Shown here in pieces: positions 31,300 to 43,697 of a stretch of 64,000 nt of DNA; within the stretch, counting starts at the first letter, position 1, and every line of letters begins with the position of its first letter. The notes under the pieces were generated by a model. That model had not been told where the DNA came from. It saw only the letters and a list, made by a program, of their open reading frames with translations, and made no database searches. The DNA lies in assembly GCA_029721435.1 (NCBI GenBank), contig CM056573.1, positions 100,121,447-100,185,446 on the forward strand, read 5' to 3'. Both the position numbers and the translations under genes were made by a program. The DNA is from Gymnothorax reevesii. Lineage: Eukaryota; Chordata; Actinopteri; Anguilliformes; Muraenidae.

Positions 31300-33972
31300 T
31301 GATTCATGATTACTCTCAGCCTGTTTAATGTACATGATTAATATTAAATGATTTTATGGAAAAATTAAAAACACACTGTAATGACAAGGACATGGGAACC
31401 ACAACGTGGGACAAAACGTACCAAGATTGTTCGCAGTTTAGCAAAAAAAAAAAATTTATTTTTTCATTTTATATATATATATATATATATATCTTTTTGT
31501 GCTGCATATCTGAAAACTTTTAAAATCTTCTCTAAGACCACTGGCCAGATTTACCAGATTTACCTTGGTATGGGGCCTCCAGTATTCATGCACCATTGAA
31601 TCTTTGAAAATCTTTTCTCAAAAAAAGTGAGCAATGGGCTAAATTGTTGGGCCAGAGACCTACAGGGCCATTGGTCACATTTTTAAACATTCAAACTTTC
31701 TCTGAATTCCATGTCCCATTTTAACATTCCATTTCCCATTTGTTTTCATCAGTGTTATGTTTTATGAAATGATGCTTGATAAGCTTTTTGCTTACAAAGC
31801 TTACATTTAGAATGACATACATCTTGCAAAGCAAATCAAGCTACCATTGAATGGAAAGTAGAAGGCTACATTCACATCATAGGTCTTAAATAACCTTTAT
31901 TTCAATCAGTCAAACAGTGGTCGCCTCTCCAGAAAAATCAGACATGAATGAGATCAAAGACCACATAAGTAAGTAGCCCAAATCTGATATGAAAAAATCT
32001 GATTCAAGTCTTTCACACTTATCAGGAAAAAAAATCAGATCGGTCTAAGTTATCGGATTTATGTCATTTCTGCTTATTATGCGAAAGCAGCCTTATAGCT
32101 TTTCAAACACTGGAAATGGCTGAGTTTACAGTAGGCCTAAGCATATGGGCCAGACAGTCAACCAATTCGTTATTAGTTTTAGTGATTTTATAAATACATT
32201 TTTTTTCAAACATGTAAAGTAAACTACGACAGGTTCAGAGTAATCATGCATTAAAATGCGACATTTCTGAGGGCCTCTCCCTTTTTTTTTTCTTTTTCTT
32301 CCAACTGCATGTCTCCGGTGGTCATAGAAGTAGTAGTAGTAATAGTAGTAGCAGCCGCATGGTAGTACTTGCTGTACACGCAGGAATTTATTTGTTCAGC
32401 TATTATTTCAATAACAGTGGTTTTGGGGTCATAATAAATATAGCCAAGAAATTTCTGGAAGCCAGGAACAACCTTCTGGATTGCATTATTTGTCGGTATA
32501 AAATCAAACAATGTTATCGGACTGAGTATAATGTGCCAAGTGCAGGAAGGGGTGGTTGTCAATTTGCTTTATCAAGGAAAAGATGTTTCATGATACGGAC
32601 TGTGGAATGTTTCAAACAAGATGAGTACATGCCTTGATTTCCTCATGACGACTGGGTTTATTTTATTTAATTGCTTATGGTTTCAGCTTTGATTGGCACT
32701 TTTGTGAACTTTTCATCAGTTTAGCAAGTTACACAAACAGGCACAAGTGGCAGGGAGAAAGGAGTTTTAAATTTGGATAAGGTGGTATAAGTTTGTGGTA
32801 AAGGACCCAATTTAACCTTCTCCAGCACCAACCACTCCTCTCAAGATGGTGATGTTAATCAGGGTATAGACAAAACAATCTTTACAGAACCTAAACAATG
32901 GTAATAACTATGAGGAAGAAAAAAGAACTCTGTAGATCAGTGGACTACGGAGCAAGGAACATTCAAGCTTTTAAGAACAGCATAGAATTTAATGCCGAAA
33001 GAAAAGTCTGAATGTTTTTCTCCAGAAAAACACAGCTACACTAAAAAAATAGAAGGCTGAATAAACTTCAGAAATAGTACCAATAGCCCTGTAGCTCATT
33101 GGCCCAATAACTGATCCAGATTTCGAATAAAACCAAACAGACCTGAGTGACATGTTTCCCTGGAAGCTCCATGCCATGCATGAAGTGAATCTGGCCACTG
33201 GTTCCATACAAATTTATAGTGAAAGATTTTCCCATTATGACTAAATAGGAAAGATTTAATTGGCAAAACAATTGTAAAAAAAAAAAAAAAATATTGAATT
33301 TCTCAAAACTGTAAACAGTCTTTGGAGACATGGTCCAGGGAAGCACCACACCAAATTTGAAGATCTGGCCAGTAGTTTGAGAGAAGATTCTTTAAGTTTT
33401 CAGATTAAAAAAAAAACTACAGAAAAAAATTATAAAAAAATGAAGAAAAAAAACATTTTTCGCGAAACTGGGAAAAGTCTTGATAGACATTGTCCCAAAG
33501 AAGGTCCATATCAAATCAAATCTCAAATTGAGCCAGTACTTTCCGAGAGGAAGATTTTTTAAAGATTTTGCTAACGGACGACAATCGCGATCATGACCAT
33601 AACCGTGATCGCGATCATGACTACGAAGCCTGACGCCGCCTGATTACAGTAGCGCATGGTGTATTGGCTAGTCAGCTAAAAAGTAGGGAAACCAGTTGCA
33701 AAAATTTTTGCATTTGTTCAACCTCAAGTTCCATCTTCCTCCAAAAATGAGCTTCAGTCTGTTTAAGTGACAGACCAATCAAAAATGAGCATACATTCTG
33801 TGACAAAGCTTGCATAAATAAATTTAAGGATTATTTAAAAGAAAATGAAATGACTAATCAGATTAAAGTCACACACATTAACCTAACCGATTATTCATTA
33901 GAGGGAAGTTTGGTAGGGTATTGGAAAACCAGTATATAGATCCCCTCTCTCATATTTTATATTTTTATTTCT
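31300..33972. other. No gene; diverged internal repeats and simple repeats
   Basis: A (TA)n run lies at 31472-31491 and a (GTA)n-like run at 32328-32353. Units of about 120-140 bp sharing motifs such as TCTGGCCAGT, AGAGAAGATT and AAGTTTTCAG occur at 33100-33575. An inverse copy of one unit lies at 31500-31620. This suggests an old repeat family in both orientations. A short direct repeat CGCGATCATGAC occurs twice at 33585-33620. No gene is seen. Confidence 0.5.
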
Positions 33973-34281
33973 TTATTACCTCCGCCAAGGAGGTTATGTT
34001 TTTGCCTGGGTTTGTTTGTTTGTTTGTTTGTTTGTCTGTTGGTTTCCAAAATAACTCAAAAACTTATGGACAGATTTTGATGAAATTTTCAGAGAAGGTG
34101 GGTATTAAGTCAAGGAACAGGTGATTAAATTTTGGCATATCTAGGCCGAAGTACTGCTGAGATATACGCCAAAGTTCAAGATTTCAAGTCTTTCCAATGG
34201 GCCGGAGTTCCAATCGCCGTGCTTTTTGCTGGTTTTGCTGCCCCCCTGGCAGAGGTCTGCGCTCTCTGAGTGCTTTTCTAG
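33973..34281 (+). mobile_element. Helitron-like short element (copy A)
   Basis: Begins TTATTACCTCCGCCAAGG. Near the other end it has the inverse-like CCCCTGGCAGAGGT, then a hairpin GCGCTC-TCT-GAGTGC (34259-34273) and ends TTTTCTAG next to T. A GTTT tetranucleotide run sits at 34010-34036. The same architecture is seen in inverse orientation at 36176-36470. No coding capacity. Assignment to Helitron-like elements rests on the terminal hairpin and CTAG-T end. Confidence 0.62.
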
Positions 34282-36175
34282 TTAATTTTTAAATTGGATC
34301 AGTATGTAGGATTTAGTGTCATCTAGCAGTGAGATTGCACATTGCAACCAACTGATACCTGCCCCCCTCACGTTCCCCTTTCAAGCGCGTAAGAAAACCT
34401 ACAGTGGCCATGAAACTGCAAAAAAACCCAAAAGTACTCTCTAGAACCAAGGTTTTTTCAGTTAGTTCTGGGCAACTGTAGAAACATAACGGTACAAAAT
34501 AGCCATCTCTGTGAAAGAAGGCCCGCTCACTCTGTAGATAAAGGCCTCATTCGATTGTAAAGAAACTAATTCTTACTTTCAGGTGATTATACACTAAGTA
34601 AAATATACTAATGAATATTATACTCAATTTCTGCCAATAGATTCCCCTAAATCTCACACACTGGTCCCTAGAGGCATAGGGCTTGCATCACTGGGCCCTT
34701 ACACAACAAAGTTTGAGAAATGCTGATGTGTACCCTAAAATCAGTTCTGTTTGTTTTATTTTTATGATACTTTAGTTTTTTGTGCGAAATACAAACATTC
34801 AAGGTAGAAATTCAATGCATATGAATGGTTTTAACTTTTCTTCATTAAATCAACTAATATGAATGAAGACTGAACCAGGAGTTGAACATACCAAAGCTTC
34901 TTTTATTTTCACCGAGGAGCTTCATAGTCCAGGTTCTTATTTTTTGACCAAGGAATATTTATATGCTTTATGGAGACAAATCAGCTGGAAGTTTGAGGAC
35001 AGAGTAAACAGAGAACTGAGTGTTCTTTGACTCAGCAGCGTCGTATTTGACAAGATGTGTCTCCACTTACCAGGATGAAACCAAAATGTTATCATTCCAC
35101 TGAAATGAAGAATGACTCCCTAGTGGGGGGAGATTCAGACTTGTCACTATTTCTGGAGGATTTTAGATCCACTCTGCTATTGGGCCCTCAGATTCCTCCA
35201 ACCAACCCTCCAAAAATGCTGCCAGTCCCCTCACAGCTTTTTCATGTTAGTATTAGCTTCTCCAGACCAGCGGTGTCCAGTGGTTAACTCTGAGCTCAGA
35301 TAACAGAAGCCCCATGAATGTTTTTATTTATCTGCACTTTTTTCTTCCCTTTCCCCTTTTTTCAGAGAAGGGAGGGGGGTCAACCTAATGTTAATCAGCT
35401 TTACAGTTCTGGTTCTGAGTGTTATTCCAAAATGTGTGATGCAGTTAAATATCCCCCCCAACACACGCCTCTGATTTAACTCATTCCCCCACCTGACACA
35501 GCGGCCCCTTCAACCTTCTGGCCTTCCTCATGTCTCCGTTCTCCCCCCTCCCCTTCCTCCTTCCTTCCTCCATCCCTGGGCCATGCGTGACAGTAGCTCC
35601 CTAAGAGGTGGAAATGAGACTAGTAAACAGTGATTAGCTCCAGAGCCGGGGCAGTCTGGTTCAGTGTGGGTCCCATTTCCCTCAGCTTTCCCCTGAGCCC
35701 CCAGCCATTTTACATGCAATGTAAAGCACCCCCAACTCCTCCCCAGACACTCTCCCACCAGAGTCAGCCTTAGGTCAGGGCCACTCTTTCACAGCCAGGT
35801 TACAGGAGATAATCACAGGCAAACACGGCAGCCACACGCAAAAACACACACACATGCGACCCTGCCGCAAACCTGGCTCTAATTAGATGCGCTGGCGATG
35901 TGAGGGGTTGTGTGTGCGCGGACGGATGTCAGAGTCTGAGGTGTCGGGTTACGCTCAGGGAGGGATTCCCCACCAGGCAGGGAGCAAGAAAGGCCCTGCT
36001 CTCTTTCCTTGGAAATCAAGGAATTGCTTGCTTTTGTTCTCGGCAAAGGAAATAATGCATCTAATCCGTTTAAATAATGGCAGAGGGATGGAAAGTGTGA
36101 CAAAGATAATGGAGAAAAAAGGCAGTTTACATAAAAAGTATACTAATTTTTGTATTTAACATTAACATTTTCAAA
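34282..36175. other. Low-copy-looking sequence, no gene
   Basis: No terminal repeats or coding motifs. The part 35480-36130 is richer in GC, not obviously repetitive, and holds homeodomain-like TAATTAG and ATGCATCTAAT sites near 35880 and 36055. It could be a conserved noncoding element, but this cannot be decided from one sequence. Confidence 0.4.
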
Positions 36176-36470
36176 CTAGAGGCACTCGTAGAGTGCAAAC
36201 CTCCGCCAAGGCAGCCCAATCAAAATCTTCAGGAGTGGGAGCAAAGTTGAGTTATTGCGTGTCGTACAATTTCAAGATGGCTCCTGTCATATTGTTTCAC
36301 TGATCGCGGTGAAAATCAATAGGGTCCATCTTTGATGCAATAGCAATGCACCCACAAAATTTCAGCCAAATCCGTGCATTACTTTTTAAGTTATGTTGTT
36401 CACAAACAGACAAACAAACAAACGGGGCGAAAACATAACCTCCGCCCCAACTTCATTGGCGGAGGGAATT
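36176..36470 (-). mobile_element. Helitron-like short element (copy B, inverse)
   Basis: On the minus strand it starts with CCCTCCGCCAATG and a second CCGCC-type motif. It ends with the inverse motif GCCTTGGCGGAGG, a perfect hairpin GCACTC-TAC-GAGTGC (36182-36196) and CTCTAG next to T. The hairpin sequence and the CCTCCGCC subterminal motif match copy A at 33973-34281. Confidence 0.65.
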
Positions 36471-36711
36471 AAACACTTTGTCTGCACTAAGACAAATGAC
36501 ATTTTTCACTAATCAAATCATTTCAAACAGTGGCTCAGTAAATGCTTTTTTCTACTATTAATCTTTAATTCCTTTGATTTTGTTTCAATATTATAAAATT
36601 TAAATAAGTCTTACCTCAGCTCTTAATAAGCTGCCTGACATTTAAGTGAAGTTTTGTAATTCCTCCATGTTGTAGTAACAGCATACAAACAGCCAAACAG
36701 CTTTTAGCTTA

Positions 36712-37550
36712 CACTACCGGTCAAAAGTTTTAGGACACCCCAATATTTCCAGTTTTTTATTGAAAGGTATGCTGTTCCAGTCTAATGCATACCTTGAAAA
36801 TAGTACAAAGGTAAGTGGTGAACTGTCAGAAGTTTTAAACAAAAGGTAAGGTTACCCAGGTTTTTTGTACGCCGTCGAGTAGGTGAAAGGATGGTTTTTC
36901 TGTGTGTGACATCAACTGTCAAACATGGAGGAGGAAGCGTGATGGTCTGGGGCTGTTTTGCTTGATCCAGCGTCAGTGACTTATAGAGTGAAAGGCACCC
37001 TGAACCAAAACGGCTACCACAGCATTCTGCAGTGCCATGCAGTACCCTCTGGTCTGCGCCTAGTTGGTCAGGGGTTCATCCTACAGCAAGATAATGACCC
37101 AAAACATAAGGTGGTTCTGGCAGAGCTTGGACTTAGGAAAAAAGAACAAATGTTAAATGGACTGCGTTTATATAGTGCTTTATAGTCACATGACATGACC
37201 CCAACGCACCTTACAATTAGCCTCTCATTCCCCCTGATTGCAGAAGCTGCCATGCACGGCACCAACCTGCACATCAGGAGCAGTAAGGAGTTCAGTGTCT
37301 TGCTCAAGGACACTTCCACACGCTCTCTAGAGGAGCCGGGGATGGAACCAGGAACCTACTGATTCCTAAACCACCCGGTCTACCTCCTGAGCCGTGCCGC
37401 ACAAGATGGTAAGCTGGAAAACATGGAGTGACCAGCACAGTTTCCAGACTTACATACATTAAATTTGCCCTCTAGGTTTTTAATCCCTTGGGGGGCTTGC
37501 AGAGTTGACAGATGTGCTAAATCAGCTTAAACCTTGAGAGTGAAGATACT
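36712..37550 (+). pseudogene. Tc1-like transposon relic, one end only
   Basis: The left terminal repeat CACTACCGGTCAAAAGTTTT is preceded by TA. The transposase is represented by VTSTVKHGGGSVMVWGCFA (36908-36965), a stop, then GYHSILQCHAVPSG, GQGFILQQDNDPKHKVVL (second catalytic Asp retained) and a continuation after a nested repeat (GKLENME, then PAQFPDL). The helix-turn-helix part, the first Asp and the right terminal repeat are missing. Confidence 0.8.
37150..37404 (+). repeat. Short dispersed repeat nested in the Tc1 relic
   Basis: Begins TTAAATGGACTGCGTTTATA and carries a GTGTCTTGCTCAAGGACACT segment and a CTCCTGAGCCGTGCC end. It is a common type of fish dispersed repeat. The transposase frame is rejoined (KEQ to DGKLEN) if it is removed; a short ACAA duplication may flank it. 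Confidence 0.7.
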
Positions 37551-37699
37551 GTTCAGGAATAATTATTTAAGACTACATATAATATTCATTTCATAAATGC
37601 GCAGAGTGATGTGCATGATAAGGCCAGAGCAGGTAAGGGAGAAAGGTTTGACCAGACTTCAAGCACACAAGAACCAGGGTGGGAAAACCAAGCAAAGGC

Positions 37700-38300
37700 A
37701 GCAGTGCACAGCAGTGGAAATGTGTGTTATCTACTGAAAGCAATATAATTCATGGGGCAGTGACACATATTTGGGCCACCAGGACCTATGGTGCGATGTG
37801 GGTGAGTCATGGGCTTTTTGCAGGTTGTTGTTCCTCATCGTCATATTCCCTGATTCTGTTGGGCCATTGAAGCTGAAACTTTGCAGACATTTTCCAGCAA
37901 ATGAGGACATCAAAGTTTCAAAAAAAATCTTGCAATCAAATTTCCAACATGGCCTTCAAAGCACACAAATTGAAAATGTTATTTTGACCCATTTGTCAAT
38001 AATTTCCGTAGTAATTCATTTGAAATTTGGTAAATTGGGACTAAGCAGCATGACACGGCACCCGTGACAAGTTTTTCTATGGGTTACATTTTCACCTTGT
38101 CATGAGTGCTAACATCATAAAAGACCCTTAAATTTCATAAATACCTTAAAAAATCTCTCTAAAATTAATTGACCATCAAACCTGAAACTTTACAGACATC
38201 TTCCAATCAATGAATATACCAAAATTTGCATAAATCAATAAATCTGTTTTCAAATAAATATACGATTTAGCTTATCGTAGGGAACGGTAGAATTCGCCAT
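37700..38300. repeat. Diverged direct repeat, about 300-bp spacing
   Basis: The motif CTGAAACTTTGCAGACAT followed by TTCCA-x-CAA-x-GA at 37871-37905 recurs as CTGAAACTTTACAGACAT at 38183-38215. Surrounding sequence is loosely similar. Class unknown. Confidence 0.45.
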
Positions 38301-38584
38301 GCCGTTGGCAGCGGCTTGCCGTAGAGAATAAGTTAAATTTTTGTTCTGTACTATAGCTGTTTCAGTTTGAAAGGCTACTATGAAAATGGGGTTGAAGTGC
38401 AGGCTGTCAGCTTAAATTTGAGGGTGTTTACATCCGTATCAGATGAAATGTTTAGAAAGCATATGTTGTGCAAACCTCCCTCTCCATATTTGGCGAATCA
38501 AAAAGTATTGGAGTTTAACATAACATAGAATAAGTGATCATTTAAATTTTTAAAATATTTTTTATTTTAATCTCCAATCCCACC

Positions 38585-39040
38585 CAAATCTGGAATGCCC
38601 AATCCGAGAACTGTGTACAAGGCTTGCTCGTATGCAACTTTTTGTTGCCTGCTCTGGAGAGAGAGACAGTTCGTGGCTCTCCTCCAAAGCACGTGCCTGT
38701 CAGCCCCTGCATCTTTATACTCATTGGTCGAAACTATTGCAAGTTCTGAACGAGGACGGAGGATACCCGAACATGAGCAAGCTCAGAATCTCACTGATGA
38801 GCGCCCGGCTGGCCAGCAGGAGGCGCTTGAGCAACGAACAAGGCAACCATTTTTAATTTCCCTTCCTGACAGTCCCTTCCCAGTTTGCATCCCTGCAGTG
38901 CTTTAGCCAATTGTACACTCTTCTGAAAAAGCTGCCGACCACTGCTGGTTGGTACGACCGGGGATCGAACCCGCGCCGTGGTAGTCACTACTGCTCCGCA
39001 AATTCAAGGCCTGAACTGAGTAAGCTAACCCGGCAGCTGT
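38585..39040 (-). repeat. SINE-like repeat with tRNA-type B box
   Basis: The minus strand has a tRNA-like head from about 39040: GCCGGGTTAGCTTACTCAG (A-box-like), a spacer, and GGTTCGATCCC (B box, 38956-38966). A body follows with GCGCCTCCTGCTGGCC and further GC-rich sequence to about 38585. It does not fold as a complete tRNA, so a SINE is the better reading. The family is not named. Confidence 0.6.
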
Positions 39041-39508
39041 AATCATTTTTTAAAATTGATTGAATATCCCTTGCCTGCAATGAATGCTGGAAGTCTGCAA
39101 TATATAAACATCACCAAACGCTTGATATCATCCCTGGTGATACTCTGCCAAGCCTGTACTGTAGATTCCTTTAGTTCCCGCTTGTTTCAGGGACTTTACG
39201 CCTTGAGTCTCTTCTTCAGCATGAAAAATGCACGTTCAATGGGATTCACATCCAAGGATGGACTCAGCCACCAGAACCAAAATAACAAAAATGGGCCACT
39301 GACTGTCCAATAAATTATGATCTCACTGAATATAACATCTTCTGATGACATTATGTAGATTTTTAAAATGCATTTTCCTCATTTCTTTCATCAAACTTGT
39401 CAGCAACCCCGACTATTCACAGCGGAAAACACAAATTTGGCTTTTTCCAGCCAGAGGTTTTTCTGGTGCACTCCATCTTGCAATTTGAACTCAGTTAGGT
39501 GTGAGTTA

Positions 39509-39677
39509 AGCTGCACTCAGACTGGACGCGAAACGAATTTTCCGCACGACAGATTACAAAGTCATTGCCAAGACGTGTGTATTCGCTGCAAAGACGCATG
39601 TATTCACGTCTATGCATTGACTTTGAATGTAATCTGTTGTGCGGAAAATTTGTTTCGCGTCCAGTGTGAAAGCAGCT
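39509..39677. mobile_element. 169-bp Harbinger-type MITE with TTA target duplication
   Basis: TTA on both sides (39506-39508, 39678-39680). The ends AGCTGC and GCAGCT and the following about 55 bases (ACTGGACGCGAAAC, TTTTCCGCAC, AGATTACA) are inverse copies, so most of the element folds on itself. 3-bp TTA duplication is typical of PIF/Harbinger MITEs. Confidence 0.8.
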
Positions 39678-39680
39678 TTA

Positions 39681-42600
39681 GACACGTGGTGCTTGAAGTA
39701 CCCAGTTCCCTAGTAGGGGTTGCAGCCACAGGAACTGATGCTATTATGCGTTCCAAATGATACCATCCTACAGCCCAGGAGCCAAGGTACATTTTCTTAA
39801 GCTATCAGTAGCTTTAAAGTTCTCGGCTGATGTTCCTCAGAGATTGCCTGCTATCATGAAAATCAATCAGTTGAGTAGCTATAGTGTCTGAAGCCCACAG
39901 TAAGCGATTACATGGAACTGTAATCTGTTAAGATAGGTTTGAAGTGTCTTGAAAGGACTCACAGATACAGAAATCACTTCAGGTAACCAAATACTTTCCG
40001 ATCAAGTGACTGAAAATGAATGAGGCAAAATAAAAGACCTGTTTTTTTCCCCTGCATAAAGGCTAGTTTTAATCTCTCCAGGTGAGCTTCCCCCTCCTCC
40101 TGAAAAGAGAACAGATGTTATAGAATATTCTGTATTTGGAAGGGGTTAATTACATATCCCGCCATGCTTATCTGTAGAGTGAAGAGCGCTCTTTGGCCAG
40201 CTAATTTGGGTCTCCTGACGCATACCCTAAAACTGAAAAGTTGCAGTGTCACGCACAACAAGTTTGGCAGTCTGAGGTCAGTGAGGAATTCTGCTCTCTA
40301 GGGAGCCCCCTAGTGTTTGAACAAATAAGCATGGGGTACGCCACACACACCACCCCCTAACAAACAGAGCCATTCATGTGCAGCCACTAAATCCACTCTC
40401 TCTGCACTGCAGCCTATCCGTGCAACTTCGTGGGCAATTGCTTGAGGAACTAAAATCCTGAAAAAACACAACAATGTCTGTATTTTCCCTTACAATGGCT
40501 TTTTCTCCTCAGTTTTTCATAACTGTGCATACCATTGTTTTATTTTGCCCATTTCTTATCTGAAATTTTCACTAATTTTCAGGTGTAAAGAAGACATATA
40601 TAACTTTATTAAAGAAGCCATACTGCTGTCAAAATCGCAGACAAAATTTCTGCCATGGAGTTATGTTGTGAATGGCAGGGCAATTTATTGGTTCCAATAA
40701 ATTAAATGTAATATTCAACAGGTACAATACAATATATGCTGGCACTCCTTTGAAATACCTATTTTGAGGTTGCGAAATAAGATCATATCTATGAAGACAA
40801 GGCATCAAAGATACTGGCATATTTCACAAATTAAAATTTTGGGGATGTAGACGCCTGTCTTGGAATGGGCGGTGTATTTTGAGAGCACCATTCCTTGTGT
40901 AGACTTTGGCATTATTTTTTCATTCAGCAGCCAGTATGAGATGATGTCACCACAGAGGTTTTGACAATTTTAGAGAGTGGCATCGCCAGCTCAGCAGTCC
41001 ACTAATCTGGCATGCTCTCTGTTGTTCTCGTTCTGTCTGGGGCTATCTGAAGCCTGTGATTTACATTCAGACAGTGGTATTATAATGTAACACATGAAGT
41101 CACACCGCTGACTGCCAGCATCTGCTGCCAGACAAGAAGGGCTGTCCTGCTTATTTGCATTGATTGCATCAGCACTTACTGTTTCCTCGCTTCTTACTCA
41201 GCAAGTTTAGTTAGACTCAAAACTCTCATTCATACAAAATCAATTTTAAAAAATTAATGTTGCAGCACCCCTTTGGAAGTGTGTTTATTATTGCTATTCT
41301 ACTTCGTATTATTTCACCAAAACTTTGGAATTCGTGAAAACTACTGTTGGAAGAACATAATACACTGGATGAAATGGCACAGATACAAAAGTAAAACTTC
41401 AGATGAATTACTTGTTTTGAAAGATTTATTTGCTCACAGTCATATATTATTTGGTAATGGTATGGTAATGAAGGCGACAAACTCTTTATGGAGATTTCCA
41501 GTAAGCAACTGATACCTTATCTACAAAGGAATTTCCCTCCTGAAAATGCACGTGATTGAGAAAAGCTGAACTTTGAGGAGAAGAAAATAGCAATAACGAA
41601 GAAGTAGCAATAAAAATAAAGAAATGACTGTACTCAAAACCAACTTATTCCTTACACTTATGGTGAAGACTTATGATTGCAGGTTAGATTGTTAGAAGTC
41701 CTCACAAACCACATGGCAGCTGTAATTTCTGCTTAATGTAAAGGGCATCCACAAAAACTGGGAATTCTAAATGAACACAAAACAATAGGGATCGGAAAGG
41801 CAATTACTCAAACTCTAATACTTTTATTTCAGGGCATAGTAGGACTTGCTTGACTATTTTTGTCTGTGAATATAGCTTTGAAATTCAAATAGTCAGCAAG
41901 CATAAATGCATTTTGCCTTTTAATCAAAACCCTCTCAGAAGCTGAGCTTTTTGTCATTGACACAGTGCCTAAAAGTATCATTCTGTTACCTGAAAACTAC
42001 CACAAATGTGTGTTTCCAGCGCTTAATATTTTATAAGTATATGCATGCTGTGTACTTTGTCAATACTTGTCTTCAGTATATACTCTTCTAATTGGAGTTT
42101 AAATATATTTTTTGAATTGGTAATTTTTCACTACAGAAATGTAAATCCTGTTCTAACTTTTACACTTACCAATAACATTTGAGCATACTTTGAAAACTTA
42201 TGAAGTCTCTGTCCTGAAAGTGCTCCAGGGTGTCAGAAATATTTACATTAATGCAATCAATTGGGTTCATTACTCCTGTAAAAATAAACTTTCGTGTTGG
42301 TAGAGTGGCGAGAGACATGAATTCCTTCTTTGGCACCAACACAGAAAGTCCTAACATAAGTAAATAAAAGTGGTCTTTGAAGTGAAAGGTTAACGTAATC
42401 AATCAAATCAAGACTCTTTTTGCATAAGAAATAAAGCATTATTGTTACGCATGGAAAGTATTGACACAATTTGGCAGACCACATAAGGTGAAATAAAGAA
42501 CGGCGTGCAATGGTAAACTTCATTAAGAACTGGTCTGTTGAGTTTAAAGATCAGTGTAGCTTTGTTCTGAATTTTAAGAAAATAATACCGTCAAACTTCA

Positions 42601-43664
42601 TGGCACACTATGGATATTCTAAGTATCTAGATTAATGACATATTTTGTGTGCAATGTTTCTTTCCACTCATGCTCTTCAAAAGTCGGCAAAAACCTCGCA
42701 CCCTGAGACTCTGAATACTGAAATAAATAAATAAATAAATAGTTTTTGAGCTGATGCATTATTTCAATGCTGTCGTGTGTTAAGGCGGAAATGGATTCCT
42801 AATTCTCTCGCAAATCTACGTCCAGCTTGAAAACTGCTGAGAGGATCTCTCATCATTTGAATAAGTTAATAAGGTGCAGTCCTACAAAATTTTTCTTCCT
42901 AAGTCAGTCGCAGGAGAATAGGTTTGTCAGACAAAACATGGTTACTACTGCTACTGACTACTACTTTCCACAATGTATCTTAATATCGCGCAATCTACTG
43001 CTGATATGCATATGATACATACATGAACCGCACGAAATGTGAAGTTCGAACTTCTTGCATTTGATCTGAAATGGTTTTTTTCTTTCTGGAGTATAAATCT
43101 TCTCTTATGAAAAATTACTATAGTTCCAAAATATAGTTACCCTATTGTAAATGGATCGCATTTTTGCCACCACAGTGTATTGCTATAGTGACACTATAGT
43201 TATTAAAACTACAGCAATACAGTTCTTTGGACTGTAGTAATATCATGGTATTGTTGACTGCGGTAATAATATAGTTATAATGTGATGGTTGTAGTTCTAC
43301 TTTAGTTGTACTATGCAAACTATAGAAATATTATGGTTATGCCACAAAATACTATAGTAAGTCAATTACTGAGAAATAACCAGAGGATATTTTCATAAGG
43401 GTGCGATTACTGCAATTGCAAATAAATTCTTTCAATGGGTTCAATGGACGGATCTGATTGTCTACCGTCTTAGACTAGTCAGTCTATGCATGAAGCAAAG
43501 TCGATTATCTTAACAACTTTTATAAGATCCTAGGACTGTGGGGAGTGTGGAGGCGGTCAATGAGACTACCTGTCCTCCCCTACTCCGGAGAACGAAAAAT
43601 GTGCAGAAATGCAGATTTGTCTGAGTTACTCATGGGTTTGGCCTCAAGATATATATGTTATATA

Positions 43665-43697
<33 letters not shown>

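Noticed and set aside
35528..35758. Possible exon on the minus strand (76 codons)
   Set aside because: Composition follows the local C/T-rich sequence; no splice-site support and no known motif.
38940..39040. Possible tRNA gene (B box GGTTCGATCCC on the minus strand)
   Set aside because: The A-box part and arms do not form a full cloverleaf, and the sequence continues as a SINE-like body.
43110..43370. CTATAGT-rich segment as a MITE
   Set aside because: No clear inverted ends or target duplication could be found.
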